Shown one piece after another: positions 1 to 9,375 of a stretch of DNA of 64,000 nucleotides. Position numbers and translations under genes: made by a program. Source of the stretch: Cohnella phaseoli (GTDB lineage: Bacteria; Bacillota; Bacilli; Paenibacillales; Paenibacillaceae); NCBI RefSeq assembly GCF_003386235.1, contig NZ_QRDZ01000002.1:186001-250000 (forward strand), in the 5' to 3' direction. The notes beneath the pieces were generated by a model that saw nothing but the letters and a program-made list of their open reading frames with translations, did not search any database and was not told the origin of the DNA. The stretch's first letter is position 1. Each line of letters starts with the position of its first letter.

Positions 1-1487
1 TCGTATAACGCCAGCTCCTTCAGCGGCTTCGCCGATTCGTTGGAGGCGAGCAGAACGGCGACAAGCGCAGGCATCAACTCTGGCGATAGGCCATGCGCCT
101 CTATGAGGGCCTCGGCATAATGGTCCTGCACGGACTGATGCTCTGCATCGACAAGCGCCATATAGCTTTCAACGAGCGGAAAATAGTCGGTGCTGTAAAG
201 CCCTAACCCGAACACCGCATAGGTTCCGGGCATAGCCGATTTTTCGCTCGGCTCTACGTCTCCGTACCACGCATATTCCTCCATGGCCGCTTGCGCATAG
301 TCCGCGATCAATGAGAACAGGGCGGGATACTCGAAACCATTCGCAAAAAACTGATGCAGCTTTGATTTCGCCAAATTTTTAACGGGCAAAAGATTTTTCG
401 CTTTGCTTTTTAACGTCAGGTGATAGCCCTTTGGAAATCCCTTTGTCAAAAGATCGATCAAGTAACGCAGCGCATCGCGGTAAGCCGACTCGCTTTCCTT
501 CACGATGCGAATTTCTATCGTCTGCAAAACATCGTTGGCCGTTCCTTGGAACGCCTCGGTTGTGCGCTTGCTTTCGTAAAGACCGCTCCCTTGGAGCAAA
601 TAATCGGCAGCCTTCTGCGAGCCAAGCAGTTTGGCAAGCTCAAGATATTGCCGACGGGTATTCGGTTCCTTTTGCCCTACTTGCAGCGCCGCATAGACAA
701 AGAAATCCAGCTGCTCCCGGGCAGGCGGTCGATGTGCGCTCCCTTCCTTTAGCGCCCATTCCCTTGAGTACTCCCCCGTTTTTTCGAAATGCTGCGTTAA
801 AAAAAGCTCCTCGGCCCAGTTCTTAAGCGCTCTCGTATAATCGTAGATCCACTGGTCATAACGTTTTTTGTTGGCACGATGCTTGTCCAGCAGGCGGCTA
901 ATGAGCGGATCGATTTCCTCTTCCGACTGGTTAAAGAAATGGGGATCGATCAAACGCTGGGCAAAGAAAAACTCATCCTTTTCACTTGGACGCACCGGCA
1001 TATCCGCCATCACTTTTTTTTCAATAAATGCGGACAGCTCTTGCTTCGATTGTTCCAGCTTGCGCTCGTTCAGCAGCTCCTCTTGATAGTTTATCAGGCC
1101 TCCGTCGATCTCGAATTCCAATATCACCTGAAAGTGATAATCAAAAAATCGGGGTCCATACTGCTCGGATTGAAACAGCTGATCCATTCGGATACATAAA
1201 GCCGAGAAAAGCTGCTCCACCTGGGCCGCTTCCGTAATTTCCTCTATGTAGGGCCCGGCTTTCGCTTCATAGGAGTCGTCGCTCCAGCTAAACGGCTCAT
1301 AGATATCGATGTAAAGAGCTTTATGTCGGCTTTTCCCTTTTTTCCACGACACCCTTAAATAATTGAACACCCCTGCCTGCAGACGGCTCCAATCTTTGAC
1401 GTCGTTTAATCTTTGGCTTTCCAGTTGATAAACCGTATCCAGCTTGCCCCATACGTCCGCGATGAAATGCTCGGTATGCTGCTCCAT
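1..1487 (-). CDS. Unrecognised soluble protein, partial (3' end outside window)
   Basis: The reverse strand reads open from an ATG at 1487 to the window edge, about 495 codons, with an AGGAGGAG ribosome-binding site at 1491-1500. The protein begins MEQHTEHFIADVWGKLD and shows no signal peptide or membrane segment. It is rich in Glu, Lys, Tyr and Trp, with several probable helical stretches. It vaguely resembles large uncharacterised Paenibacillus proteins (possibly the DUF6138 type), but I cannot confirm this and assign no function. Its stop codon lies beyond position 1. It is separated from the nucleoside operon by about 250 bp. The coding reading is well supported by the ribosome-binding site and the long open frame; the identity is not. 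Confidence 0.8.
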   Translation of the reverse strand, partial: MEQHTEHFIADVWGKLDTVYQLESQRLNDVKDWSRLQAGVFNYLRVSWKKGKSRHKALYIDIYEPFSWSDDSYEAKAGPYIEEITEAAQVEQLFSALCIRMDQLFQSEQYGPRFFDYHFQVILEFEIDGGLINYQEELLNERKLEQSKQELSAFIEKKVMADMPVRPSEKDEFFFAQRLIDPHFFNQSEEEIDPLISRLLDKHRANKKRYDQWIYDYTRALKNWAEELFLTQHFEKTGEYSREWALKEGSAHRPPAREQLDFFVYAALQVGQKEPNTRRQYLELAKLLGSQKAADYLLQGSGLYESKRTTEAFQGTANDVLQTIEIRIVKESESAYRDALRYLIDLLTKGFPKGYHLTLKSKAKNLLPVKNLAKSKLHQFFANGFEYPALFSLIADYAQAAMEEYAWYGDVEPSEKSAMPGTYAVFGLGLYSTDYFPLVESYMALVDAEHQSVQDHYAEALIEAHGLSPELMPALVAVLLASNESAKPLKELALY

Positions 1488-1684
1488 CGTAGCTCCTCCT
1501 TTGAGAAAACCTAAACTGCCGTTTTAGCGAGAGACCCGTTCCTATATGATTGTTTTTACGACCAATTCTGCTCGATCCTCTCCGTATGTTATGTTACCAG
1601 TTTTACACCAGCTCTTTAACGGGAATAGGACTCATTTTGCTTTTTAGGCTTTTCGGCTTATAGGATTATTTTCATATATGCCAA

Positions 1685-1709
1685 GAGGGCCGCCGTATCG
1701 GCGACCCTC
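1685..1709 (-). terminator. Possible terminator after nupQ
   Basis: A hairpin with an 11-bp stem (one G-T pair on the transcribed minus strand) and a 3-base loop lies about 30 bp past the nupQ stop. No clear U-tract follows, so termination is uncertain. The surrounding stretch 1488-1736 shows no other gene. Confidence 0.4.
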
Positions 1710-1736
1710 CTGCGTTCTTGCTCAACATCGATATCG

Positions 1737-2696
1737 CTATCGCTTGCCCTGATAATACGGTTCGCCCAAGGCTCCGGGAGCCCGCGAGCGTCCTACTGCG
1801 CCTACAAGCACCAGAATGGTCAACACATAGGGCAGCATGTAGATAAACTCCGAAGGAATGTGCGAAGTGAAGTCGAACAACTGCAGCACGTTGTTGATCG
1901 ATTGCGCGAAGCCGAAGAACAACGCCGCCCCCATCGCTCCGAGCGGGTTCCATTTGCCGAAAATAACCGCGGCCAATGCGATGAACCCTTGTCCGGAAAT
2001 CGTGTTGTGCGAGAACGAGCCTGTTGTCGTCATCGCGATCGTAGCTCCGCCAATGCCGGCCAGCACGCCGCTCAACAACACGGCCGTGTACCGCATGCGC
2101 AGTACCTTGATCCCGACCGTATCGGCCGCGCTCGGATGCTCGCCGACGGAACGCAGCCGTAGGCCAAACGCCGTTCTGTACAGCATGTAGTATATTGCTC
2201 CGACAAGAATTATCGCCAAATACGTCGTCGGATAAGCGTTGAACAAACCGTCTCCGATAATCGGAATATCCGACAGCACCGGAATTTTCACCTTATGAAA
2301 CACCTCGTTGACGAGCGTGGTTTCTCCGGCTCCTTCGAACAGCAGTTTGACAAGATACAAGGTCGAGCCGCCCGCGATAAAGTTAATGACAATTCCGCTG
2401 ACGACCTGATCGGCCCTGAACGTAATCGTCGCCACTGCGTGAATGAGGGCGAACAGCACCCCGAAGATCGCGCCGGCGATAACGCCGATCCACGGAGACG
2501 CGCCTCCGTAGCCGGCTTCCTGCGCCTTGTAGGCCGCGACAGCCGCCGCGAACGCTCCAGCGGTCATCAACCCTTCCAGCCCGATGTTCACGACGCCCGA
2601 GCGCTCGGAGAGAATGCCGCCAAGCGCAGCCAAGATCAACGCGGTCGAGAACACGAAAGCGGTATTCAGCATATGCCCAATCGTTGCCGCATCCAT
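1737..2696 (-). CDS. nupQ: Nucleoside ABC transporter permease NupQ
   Basis: One of two membrane subunits of a BmpA-type nucleoside importer (319 residues). It is mostly hydrophobic, with about eight to ten membrane segments and the BPD_transp_2 signature (ALGGILSERSGVVNIGLEG near residues 24-42) shared by YufQ/NupQ and sugar permeases of the RbsC class. Its ATG directly abuts the TAG of nupP (zero spacing), and its GAGGAG ribosome-binding site lies inside nupP, so the two are translationally coupled. It is the last gene of the deoR-headed operon. The family is known to import purine nucleosides such as guanosine; the exact substrate here is inferred. Confidence 0.93.
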   Translation of the reverse strand: MDAATIGHMLNTAFVFSTALILAALGGILSERSGVVNIGLEGLMTAGAFAAAVAAYKAQEAGYGGASPWIGVIAGAIFGVLFALIHAVATITFRADQVVSGIVINFIAGGSTLYLVKLLFEGAGETTLVNEVFHKVKIPVLSDIPIIGDGLFNAYPTTYLAIILVGAIYYMLYRTAFGLRLRSVGEHPSAADTVGIKVLRMRYTAVLLSGVLAGIGGATIAMTTTGSFSHNTISGQGFIALAAVIFGKWNPLGAMGAALFFGFAQSINNVLQLFDFTSHIPSEFIYMLPYVLTILVLVGAVGRSRAPGALGEPYYQGKR

Positions 2697-3773
2697 CTAG
2701 ATCGCCTCCTCTTTGCGTTTCTTCCCGGATATCCGCTTCAGCAGCCAGCGGATAATGCCTGGAGCGGCAACGAAGAAAATGACCGAGCCGATGACGATGC
2801 GGATAATTTCCGGAGGTACGTCCGCTCCGAAGCTCATGCCGGCTGCGCCATACGACAGAACTCCGAACAAAATCGCGCCCAGCAATACGCCCAGCGGATT
2901 GTTGCCTCCGAGCAAGGCAACGGCGATGCCGTCGAAGCCGTGTCCGGTATGACCTGCGGAGATGACCTGGTTGTGGAATACGCCAAGCACCTGGAACACG
3001 CCCGCGAGACCCGCGAGCGCTCCGGAGATGAACATCGCCTTAATGACGCCCTTGTTTACGCTGATGCCCGCATAATTGGCCGCATCGGGATTCGAACCGA
3101 CCACTCTAAGCTCGAAGCCTTGCTTCGTGCGCCACAGGAAATAATAGAAGAAAATGACGCCGAGCAGCGCAAAAGCCGTTCCCCAATGCATGCGCGCGTC
3201 GTCCATAAACCGGGACAGCCAGTCGATCGTCGCGGAAGCCGTATCGTCCACCATATACGATCTGCCCTTGCCCGGCTCGAGCAGGAAACGTCTCACAATA
3301 TAGTTCGCCAGATGCAGCGCGATCCAGTTCAGCATGATCGTCGTAATGACCTCGTTCACGCCTCGAGCCGCTTTCAGATAACCGGCGATCATGCCCCATA
3401 GTCCGCCTACAAGCGCGCCGACGATAACGGCCAGCGGCGCATGAAGGTACCAGGGGAGGTGCACGGTGACGCCGATGACGGTCGCGCCGGTCATCCCCAT
3501 GATGTATTGGCCTTCGGCACCGATATTGAACAGTCCCGTACGGAAAGCGAACGCGACCGCAAGCCCGGTGAACAGAACCGGGGTAATTGCCGTTAGCGTC
3601 TCGCCGAAGTCGTAGCGGTTGCCGAACACCGTCTCCAGCAAGGAGCGGTAAGCAAGAATCGGATCGTAGCCGCCGATCAGCATTATAATCGCTCCGACAA
3701 GCAAACCGAGCAAGATAGCGACAAAGGGGACAAGCGCAGAATCTTTCGTAACCACCTTAATCAGCTTGTTCAT
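2697..3773 (-). CDS. nupP: Nucleoside ABC transporter permease NupP
   Basis: The second membrane subunit of the nucleoside importer (358 residues), with a hydrophobic multi-pass profile and the conserved segment RTGLFNIGAEGQYIMG near residues 78-93. A long periplasm-facing loop (about residues 160-190) and a basic C-terminus (KRISGKKRKEEAI) are visible. Its start overlaps the 3' end of the ATPase gene by 17 bp, which argues for coupled translation. It should pair with NupQ to form the pore energised by NupO and fed by the lipoprotein NupN. Confidence 0.93.
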   Translation of the reverse strand: MNKLIKVVTKDSALVPFVAILLGLLVGAIIMLIGGYDPILAYRSLLETVFGNRYDFGETLTAITPVLFTGLAVAFAFRTGLFNIGAEGQYIMGMTGATVIGVTVHLPWYLHAPLAVIVGALVGGLWGMIAGYLKAARGVNEVITTIMLNWIALHLANYIVRRFLLEPGKGRSYMVDDTASATIDWLSRFMDDARMHWGTAFALLGVIFFYYFLWRTKQGFELRVVGSNPDAANYAGISVNKGVIKAMFISGALAGLAGVFQVLGVFHNQVISAGHTGHGFDGIAVALLGGNNPLGVLLGAILFGVLSYGAAGMSFGADVPPEIIRIVIGSVIFFVAAPGIIRWLLKRISGKKRKEEAI

Positions 3774-5313
3774 TGCCCGCCCCCCCTTGCTTCTGCTTGT
3801 AATCCGTCATCATCAGGCCGAGTTCCTGATCGTTCGTCTCGGAAGGCTTGACTTCCCCGACGATACGACCCTCGTAAATGACCGCGATCCGATCGGACAG
3901 TTGCATGATTTCGTCCAGCTCGTACGAGACGAGCAGCACCGCTTTGCCCATATTGCGCTGCTCCACGAGCCGCTTATGGATAAATTCGATAGCGCCTACG
4001 TCCAGTCCGCGAGTCGGCTGCGCCGCAATGAGAACCTCGGGATTTTTGTCGACTTCTCTGGCGATGATCGCCTTCTGCTGGTTGCCGCCGGACAATGCGC
4101 GCGCATCCGTCATAATAGACGGTGTCCGCACGTCAAAGTCTTTGACCAGACGTTCCGCGTGTTTGCCGATCGCTTCGTAATCGAGGAAACCCCGCTTGTT
4201 GAATTGAGGCTGGTAATACGTTTCGAGCACCATATTGTCCCGGACGGGAAAATCGAGCACGAGCCCGTGTTTATGCCGATCCTCCGGAATCAGGGAAATG
4301 CCCGCCTCGGATATGGCCCGAGGCTTCTCGCCGACAACGTCCGCGCCTGCGACCTTGATCGATCCGCTTGAGACTGGACGGAGTCCCGTCAGCGCCTCGA
4401 TCAGCTCGCTCTGGCCGTTTCCTTCGACTCCCGCGATCCCCAGAATCTCGCCGCGCCTCAGCACGAACGACGTTCCGTTCAGCGCGTTAAGGCCTTGGCG
4501 TCCTTTAACGACGAGGTTATCGACTTCCAATATCGGCTCGCCGAGCACGGCAACCTTTTTGTCGAGCTTAAGCGACACTTCCCGACCGACCATTTTCTCG
4601 GCCAACTGATTCGGATTAGTGCCTGCAACCGGCAAGCTGTCAATGACTTTGCCTCGACGCACGATCGTCACGCTGTCGGCAATCGCCATAATTTCCTTGA
4701 GTTTGTGAGTGATGAGCACGATCGACTTGCCCTGCCCGACAAGATTGCGCATAATGACGAGCAATTCGCCGATCTCCTGCGGCGTCAGCACGGCCGTCGG
4801 CTCATCGAAGATAAGAATGTCCGCTCCACGATAAAGCGTCTTCAAAATTTCGACCCGCTGTTGCATCCCAACCGATATTTCATCAATCTTCGCATAAGGA
4901 TCCACATTTAAACCGTACTGTTTCGATAACTGATTTACTTTCTCGTAGGCCTGTTTCTTGTCTACCGCAAGTCCCATCCACTTCCGGGGCTCGCTTCCGA
5001 GAATGATGTTCTCGGTGACGGTAAAAGGGTGCACAAGCTTAAAATGCTGATGCACCATCCCGATGCCCAGTTTAATCGCTTTGTTGGGCCCGTCTATGAC
5101 GACTTGCTGTCCATTGACGAAGATTTCCCCTTCTTCCGGCTGATACAGCCCGAACAGAACGTTCATAAGCGTCGATTTGCCCGCGCCGTTCTCGCCGAGG
5201 AGGGCGTGAATCTCGCCCTTCCTCAGCTTGAAGTTGACGCTGTCATTGGCGACGATGCCGGGGAAACGTTTCGTAATGTTACGCATTTCTACGACTGTTT
5301 TCGCCTGTTCCAT
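3757..5313 (-). CDS. nupO: Nucleoside ABC transporter ATP-binding protein NupO
   Basis: A 518-residue double ATPase of the RbsA/YufO type that powers nucleoside import. The first domain has an intact Walker A (GENGAGKST, about residue 40), signature ISVGMQQR and Walker B ILIFDEPTA. The second domain has a degenerate Walker A (GVEGNGQSE) but an intact signature LSGGNQQK, the usual asymmetry of this family. It begins 25 bp after the lipoprotein gene and overlaps nupP by 17 bp. Assignment to nucleosides rather than sugars rests on the BmpA-type binding protein and the adjacent phosphorylase genes. Confidence 0.95.
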   Translation of the reverse strand: MEQAKTVVEMRNITKRFPGIVANDSVNFKLRKGEIHALLGENGAGKSTLMNVLFGLYQPEEGEIFVNGQQVVIDGPNKAIKLGIGMVHQHFKLVHPFTVTENIILGSEPRKWMGLAVDKKQAYEKVNQLSKQYGLNVDPYAKIDEISVGMQQRVEILKTLYRGADILIFDEPTAVLTPQEIGELLVIMRNLVGQGKSIVLITHKLKEIMAIADSVTIVRRGKVIDSLPVAGTNPNQLAEKMVGREVSLKLDKKVAVLGEPILEVDNLVVKGRQGLNALNGTSFVLRRGEILGIAGVEGNGQSELIEALTGLRPVSSGSIKVAGADVVGEKPRAISEAGISLIPEDRHKHGLVLDFPVRDNMVLETYYQPQFNKRGFLDYEAIGKHAERLVKDFDVRTPSIMTDARALSGGNQQKAIIAREVDKNPEVLIAAQPTRGLDVGAIEFIHKRLVEQRNMGKAVLLVSYELDEIMQLSDRIAVIYEGRIVGEVKPSETNDQELGLMMTDYKQKQGGAGNEQAD

Positions 5314-5338
5314 AGTCGCACCCTTTATCGGTTAATAA

Positions 5339-6445
5339 TTACTGGGCAGTCGGTACCGTAATTTCGCCGCTAACGATTTTTTGCTTATACTCTTCGACCT
5401 TGTCCAGTACGTCCTGAGGAACGTTTGTCTTGGAAGTTTCAGGCAGGCCTACCGCATCGTCTTTGAGACCGAGCGTCGTGACTTGACCGGCAGGGAATTT
5501 GCCTTCGATCATATCTCTGGAAACGCTATACACCGCTTTGTCGACACGCTTCAACATAGATGTCAGCGTAACGTCGTCGCCGAATTCGAGCGATTGGTCC
5601 TTGTCTACGCCGATAACCCATACTTTCTTGTCCGCAGCCGCACTCTTGTTGCGTTCCTTCGCTTCGTTGAAGACGCCGTTGCCTGTGCCGCCTGCCGCAT
5701 GGAAAATGATGTCCGCGCCGGCATTGTAGAGCGAGGCTGCTGCCGCTTTACCCAAGTCCGCTTTGTCGAATGCGCCCGTATAGTTAATCTCCACTTTCGC
5801 ATCCGGATTAACCGCAGCTACGCCGGCTACGAAGCCGAGCTCGAAGCGTTTGATGACCGGAATGTCGATGCCGCCAACAAAGCCGATCTTATTCGATTTC
5901 GTCATCAAGCCCGCAACTACGCCGACCAGGAACGAGCCTTCATTTTCGGCGAAAGTAATCGACGCCACGTTAGGAGCTTCGACAACGCTGTCGATGATCG
6001 CCAAGTGTGCATCCGGGTTTTTGCTTGCTGCGTCCTTTACCGCATCGCCGAGCAAAAATCCGATGCCCCACGTGAGGTTGTAGTCTTCGCGCACGAACTT
6101 GTTCAAGTTCGTCAAGTAGTTTGTCGCTTCTTTGCTTTCCTGGTATTTGACCGACGCGCCTGTCTCGGTCTCCAGCGTTTTCAAGCCTTCCCATGCGCTT
6201 TGGTTAAACGATTTGTCGTTTACGCCGCCAACGTCGGTAACCATCGCGAACTTGAAGCCTTTGCCGTCTACCGTCTCGCTCGGAGACGCGCTCTCGCTTG
6301 CAGTCGGCGACGCGCTTGGCGACTCGCTAGGGGAAGCGCTCGGGCTTGCCGCTCCGCCGCCGTTGTTGTTTTTTGCTCCGCATGCCGTCAAGGTCAAGGA
6401 AGCGACCAGCATAATTCCGGTCAGAAGCTTAGTCGTTTTGTTCAT
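5339..6445 (-). CDS. nupN: Nucleoside-binding lipoprotein (BMP family)
   Basis: A substrate-binding lipoprotein of 368 residues. The signal peptide ends in a lipobox (LTAC, Cys22), followed by a Gly/Asn and then Ser/Pro/Ala/Glu-rich linker (about residues 27-60) that probably spans the cell wall. The Bmp domain follows, with VTDVGGVNDKSFNQSAWEG and GIGFLLGDA, typical of purine-nucleoside receptors (BmpA/PnrA/YufN). An AAGGAGA ribosome-binding site lies seven bases before the ATG. It sits between the purine phosphorylase and the ATPase, so captured nucleosides can be phosphorolysed by the same operon. Guanosine/inosine preference is inferred from the family. Confidence 0.93.
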   Translation of the reverse strand: MNKTTKLLTGIMLVASLTLTACGAKNNNGGGAASPSASPSESPSASPTASESASPSETVDGKGFKFAMVTDVGGVNDKSFNQSAWEGLKTLETETGASVKYQESKEATNYLTNLNKFVREDYNLTWGIGFLLGDAVKDAASKNPDAHLAIIDSVVEAPNVASITFAENEGSFLVGVVAGLMTKSNKIGFVGGIDIPVIKRFELGFVAGVAAVNPDAKVEINYTGAFDKADLGKAAAASLYNAGADIIFHAAGGTGNGVFNEAKERNKSAAADKKVWVIGVDKDQSLEFGDDVTLTSMLKRVDKAVYSVSRDMIEGKFPAGQVTTLGLKDDAVGLPETSKTNVPQDVLDKVEEYKQKIVSGEITVPTAQ

Positions 6446-6484
6446 GTTATTGTTCTCCTTAAAGTAAGATTGTCGGATCCCGTT

Positions 6485-7306
6485 CTACAGCCGCTGAACA
6501 ACCGCCTTCACCAGTGAGATAAACCTCGGCTTCGTTCGGTTAGCGACTTCGATCACCTGCTCGTGGCTGAGCGGCTCCAGATGTTCGCCGATTGCCATGT
6601 CCGTCACGCAGGAAATTCCGATGACCTTCATCGACATATGGCTGGCGACGATCGCTTCCGGCACGGTGGACATGCCTACCGCGTCTCCGCCCATCAAACG
6701 AAGCATCGTCAATTCGGCCGGAGTCATGTAGGACGGACCGGTAATTCCCGCGTATACGCCCTGTTTGACGTTAATTCCTAGCGATTGCGCCGTTTCGCGG
6801 ACAAGCTCGAGCAAATCTGGTGTATACGCTCGGCTCATGTCCGGGAATCTCGGGCCTAACGTGGAATCATTCTCGCCGATGAGCGGGTTCGCTCCGGTCA
6901 TGTTAAGATGATCCCGGATCAGCATCAGATCTCCCGGTTCGAATTCCGGGTTCATTCCCCCGCAAGCGTTGGTTACGATGAGATGATCGACTCCGAGCGC
7001 CTTCATGACGCGAACCGGAAAGGTTACCTCCTGCATCGTATAGCCTTCGTAATAGTGAAACCGCCCCTGCATAGCAATAACCGTCTGATCATGGAGTCGG
7101 CCAATTACGAGCTGCCCCGCATGACCTTCGACCGTCGATACCGGAAAATGGGGAATCGACTCGTAAGGAATCCGGACGGCGTCCTCAATGTCGTCGGCAA
7201 GCTCGCCTAATCCGGAACCGAGAATCAGTCCGATGCGCGGCTGGCTAGAGATCAAAGATTGAATATGCATTGTCGCTTCATTCATTCTTTGCAGCAACTG
7301 GCCCAT
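6485..7306 (-). CDS. punA: Purine nucleoside phosphorylase (PNP-I trimeric type)
   Basis: Splits guanosine, inosine and their deoxy forms with phosphate to give base and (deoxy)ribose-1-phosphate. It has 273 residues, the usual length for the trimeric class. Visible motifs are LILGSGLGELAD (phosphate loop), STVEGHAGQL, the CGGMNPEF strand, and GVYAGITGPSYMTPAE with a downstream GDAVGMSTVPE (active-site Glu and Met). A GGGGGTG ribosome-binding site precedes the ATG by eight bases. It lies 57 bp downstream of pdp and 39 bp upstream of the nucleoside receptor gene, giving a combined uptake and salvage unit. Confidence 0.95.
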   Translation of the reverse strand: MGQLLQRMNEATMHIQSLISSQPRIGLILGSGLGELADDIEDAVRIPYESIPHFPVSTVEGHAGQLVIGRLHDQTVIAMQGRFHYYEGYTMQEVTFPVRVMKALGVDHLIVTNACGGMNPEFEPGDLMLIRDHLNMTGANPLIGENDSTLGPRFPDMSRAYTPDLLELVRETAQSLGINVKQGVYAGITGPSYMTPAELTMLRLMGGDAVGMSTVPEAIVASHMSMKVIGISCVTDMAIGEHLEPLSHEQVIEVANRTKPRFISLVKAVVQRL

Positions 7307-7363
7307 TTTTATTTCACCCCCTTTAATAAAGTATAACCCCTATCGCCAATCGCTTTAACGTCG

Positions 7364-8674
7364 TTACGCATTCGCGTGCACTTCACCGACGATGAGCGAG
7401 GGTGGCCTTACCGCTTCGGGTTGAATCGCGATCGACTCATAGATTCGCGCTATCGCTTCCTCTACGCCGACTTCGTTGGCATGGACGACTGCGAGAGGCT
7501 CGCCCGCCTGTACCGCATCCCCGATTTTCTTGCGCAGCACGATGCCGACCGACAGATCGATCGGCGACTCCTTCGTCGCGCGCCCGGCCCCGAGCAGCAT
7601 TGCCGCCAAGCCCATTTGCTCGGCAGCGATCGAAGCCACGAAGCCGGATTCCTTGGCCGGAACCTCGATCAGACGCTTGGCGGTCGGCAGCCGTTCGGGC
7701 TCGTCCACAACCGAGGCATCGCCTCCTTGCGACGCCAGGAACGTTTTGAACTTCTCCAGCGCCTTGCCGCTTTCGATGGCCTGCTCCAATAACGCTCGGG
7801 CCTCTTCCTTGCCGGAGGCGGCGCCGGACAGGACCGCCATATGGCTGCCAAGCGTCAGGCACAGCTCCGTGAGATCGCTAGGGCCTTGTCCCCTAAGCGT
7901 GTCGATCGCCTCCTTGACTTCCAAGGCGTTGCCGATCGCGTTGCCTAGCGGCTGGCTCATGTCGGACAGCACCGCGACCGTCTTCCTTCCGACGCGGCCG
8001 CCGATATCGACCATGCAAGCAGCCAGCTCTTGGGCCTCCGACATTTCCTTCATGAACGCGCCGTCGCCCGTCTTGACGTCGAGTACGATGGCGTCCGCTC
8101 CCGAAGCGATTTTCTTGCTCATGATTGAACTGGCAATGAGCGGGATCGAATTCACCGTGCCGGTCACGTCTCTAAGTCCATACAACTTCTTGTCCGCAGG
8201 CGTCAAGTTGGCGCTTTGGCCGATAACGGCGACGCCGTTGCGATTAACCAGCTCGATAAACTCGTCGTTGCCGATTTCCACGTGAAAGCCCGGGATCGAC
8301 TCCAGCTTGTCGATCGTTCCTCCCGTATGGCCGAGTCCCCGTCCCGACATCTTCGCTACAGGAACGCCAATGGAGGCGACAAGCGGCGCCAGCACCAGCG
8401 TTGTCGTATCGCCTACGCCTCCTGTGCTGTGCTTGTCCACCTTGACGCCCGAGATAGCCGACAGATCGATTGTCTCTCCCGATTCGACCATTGCCATCGT
8501 CAGATTCGCTCTTTCCTCCGGCGTCATGCCGCGAAAGAAAATCGCCATGGCCATCGCCGACATCTGATAATCGGGAATCGAACCGTCCGTATACCCTTGG
8601 ATCAAGAAGCGAATTTCGGCTTCCGACAGCTCGCCGCCGTCTCTCTTTTTCGTAATTAAATCAACGGTTCTCAT
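7364..8674 (-). CDS. pdp: Pyrimidine-nucleoside phosphorylase
   Basis: Phosphorolyses uridine and thymidine to base and pentose-1-phosphate (436 residues). It shows the family phosphate-binding motif KHSTGGVGD (residues 82-90), [12 protein letters not shown], and [26 protein letters not shown], all diagnostic of the thymidine/pyrimidine phosphorylase family. The C-terminal a/b domain is complete. It lies 18 bp after deoC, with a GGAGAGG ribosome-binding site. Together with deoC and punA it covers pyrimidine and purine nucleoside breakdown. A phosphopentomutase (deoB), which would link the products to deoC, is not in the window. Confidence 0.96.
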   Translation of the reverse strand: MRTVDLITKKRDGGELSEAEIRFLIQGYTDGSIPDYQMSAMAMAIFFRGMTPEERANLTMAMVESGETIDLSAISGVKVDKHSTGGVGDTTTLVLAPLVASIGVPVAKMSGRGLGHTGGTIDKLESIPGFHVEIGNDEFIELVNRNGVAVIGQSANLTPADKKLYGLRDVTGTVNSIPLIASSIMSKKIASGADAIVLDVKTGDGAFMKEMSEAQELAACMVDIGGRVGRKTVAVLSDMSQPLGNAIGNALEVKEAIDTLRGQGPSDLTELCLTLGSHMAVLSGAASGKEEARALLEQAIESGKALEKFKTFLASQGGDASVVDEPERLPTAKRLIEVPAKESGFVASIAAEQMGLAAMLLGAGRATKESPIDLSVGIVLRKKIGDAVQAGEPLAVVHANEVGVEEAIARIYESIAIQPEAVRPPSLIVGEVHANA

Positions 8675-8692
8675 AGAGAGCCCCCCCTCTCC

Positions 8693-9364
8693 TCAGTACC
8701 CTTCGTTCGTTCCGCCCGTGACGATCGCAATCGAGGAGCTCGCTCCGAGCCTCGTCGCTCCGGCCTCGATCAGTTGGAGTGCCGTCTCGAGATTCCTTAC
8801 TCCTCCGGAAGCTTTAATTCCGAGCTCCGGTCCTACAACGCTGCGAATAAGCGCAATATCCTCCACGGTCGCACCGCCCGTACCGAAGCCCGTCGACGTC
8901 TTGACGAAGTCGGCTCCCCCCTCTTTGCAAAGCAGCGATGCCCTTCTCTTCTCTTCATCGGTCAAATAACAGGTTTCGATGATTACCTTCACGGCCGCTT
9001 TGCCTTTGCAAGCCTCTACGACTTGCTCGATGTCGCGCTTAACGGCAGCCTCTTGTCCGGATTTCAACGCTCCGACGTTCAATACCATATCGATCTCGGT
9101 CGCTCCGGCCCCGATCGCGTCCGCGGCTTCCGCAGCTTTAATCTCCGTTCGACTGGCGCCAAGAGGAAAACCGATGACCGTCGTCACGCCGACCTTGCTG
9201 CCGGCCAGCTCCCGCGCCGCCGTTGGAACCCAATACGGGTTGACGCACACGGTCGCAAATCCGTACCTTTTCGCCTCTGCGCAAATACGGACAATCTCCT
9301 CTTCCGTGCTTGTCGCCGACAACAGCGTATGGTCGATTGCAGCTGCAATTTGTTCAGGGGTCAT
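8693..9364 (-). CDS. deoC: Deoxyribose-phosphate aldolase
   Basis: Cleaves 2-deoxyribose-5-phosphate to glyceraldehyde-3-phosphate and acetaldehyde. The 223-residue protein is a class I aldolase with the Schiff-base lysine in [12 protein letters not shown] (Lys155), the Asp of EIDMVLNVG (Asp92), and the second lysine in [10 protein letters not shown] chose the ATG at 9364, preceded by AGGAG at suitable spacing; a TTG two codons upstream is too close to that site. The gene begins about a dozen bases after deoR ends, and its ribosome-binding site overlaps the deoR stop. Confidence 0.95.
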   Translation of the reverse strand: MTPEQIAAAIDHTLLSATSTEEEIVRICAEAKRYGFATVCVNPYWVPTAARELAGSKVGVTTVIGFPLGASRTEIKAAEAADAIGAGATEIDMVLNVGALKSGQEAAVKRDIEQVVEACKGKAAVKVIIETCYLTDEEKRRASLLCKEGGADFVKTSTGFGTGGATVEDIALIRSVVGPELGIKASGGVRNLETALQLIEAGATRLGASSSIAIVTGGTNEGY

Positions 9365-9375
9365 ATTCAACTCTC

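Noticed and set aside
2295..3401. 368-codon plus-strand open frame
   Set aside because: It lies antisense to nupP and nupQ, whose products are clear family members. Its Arg/Asp/His-rich translation is typical of a shadow frame in GC-rich DNA.
5381..6517. 378-codon plus-strand frame opposite the nucleoside lipoprotein
   Set aside because: It is a shadow of a gene with a lipobox and BMP domain.
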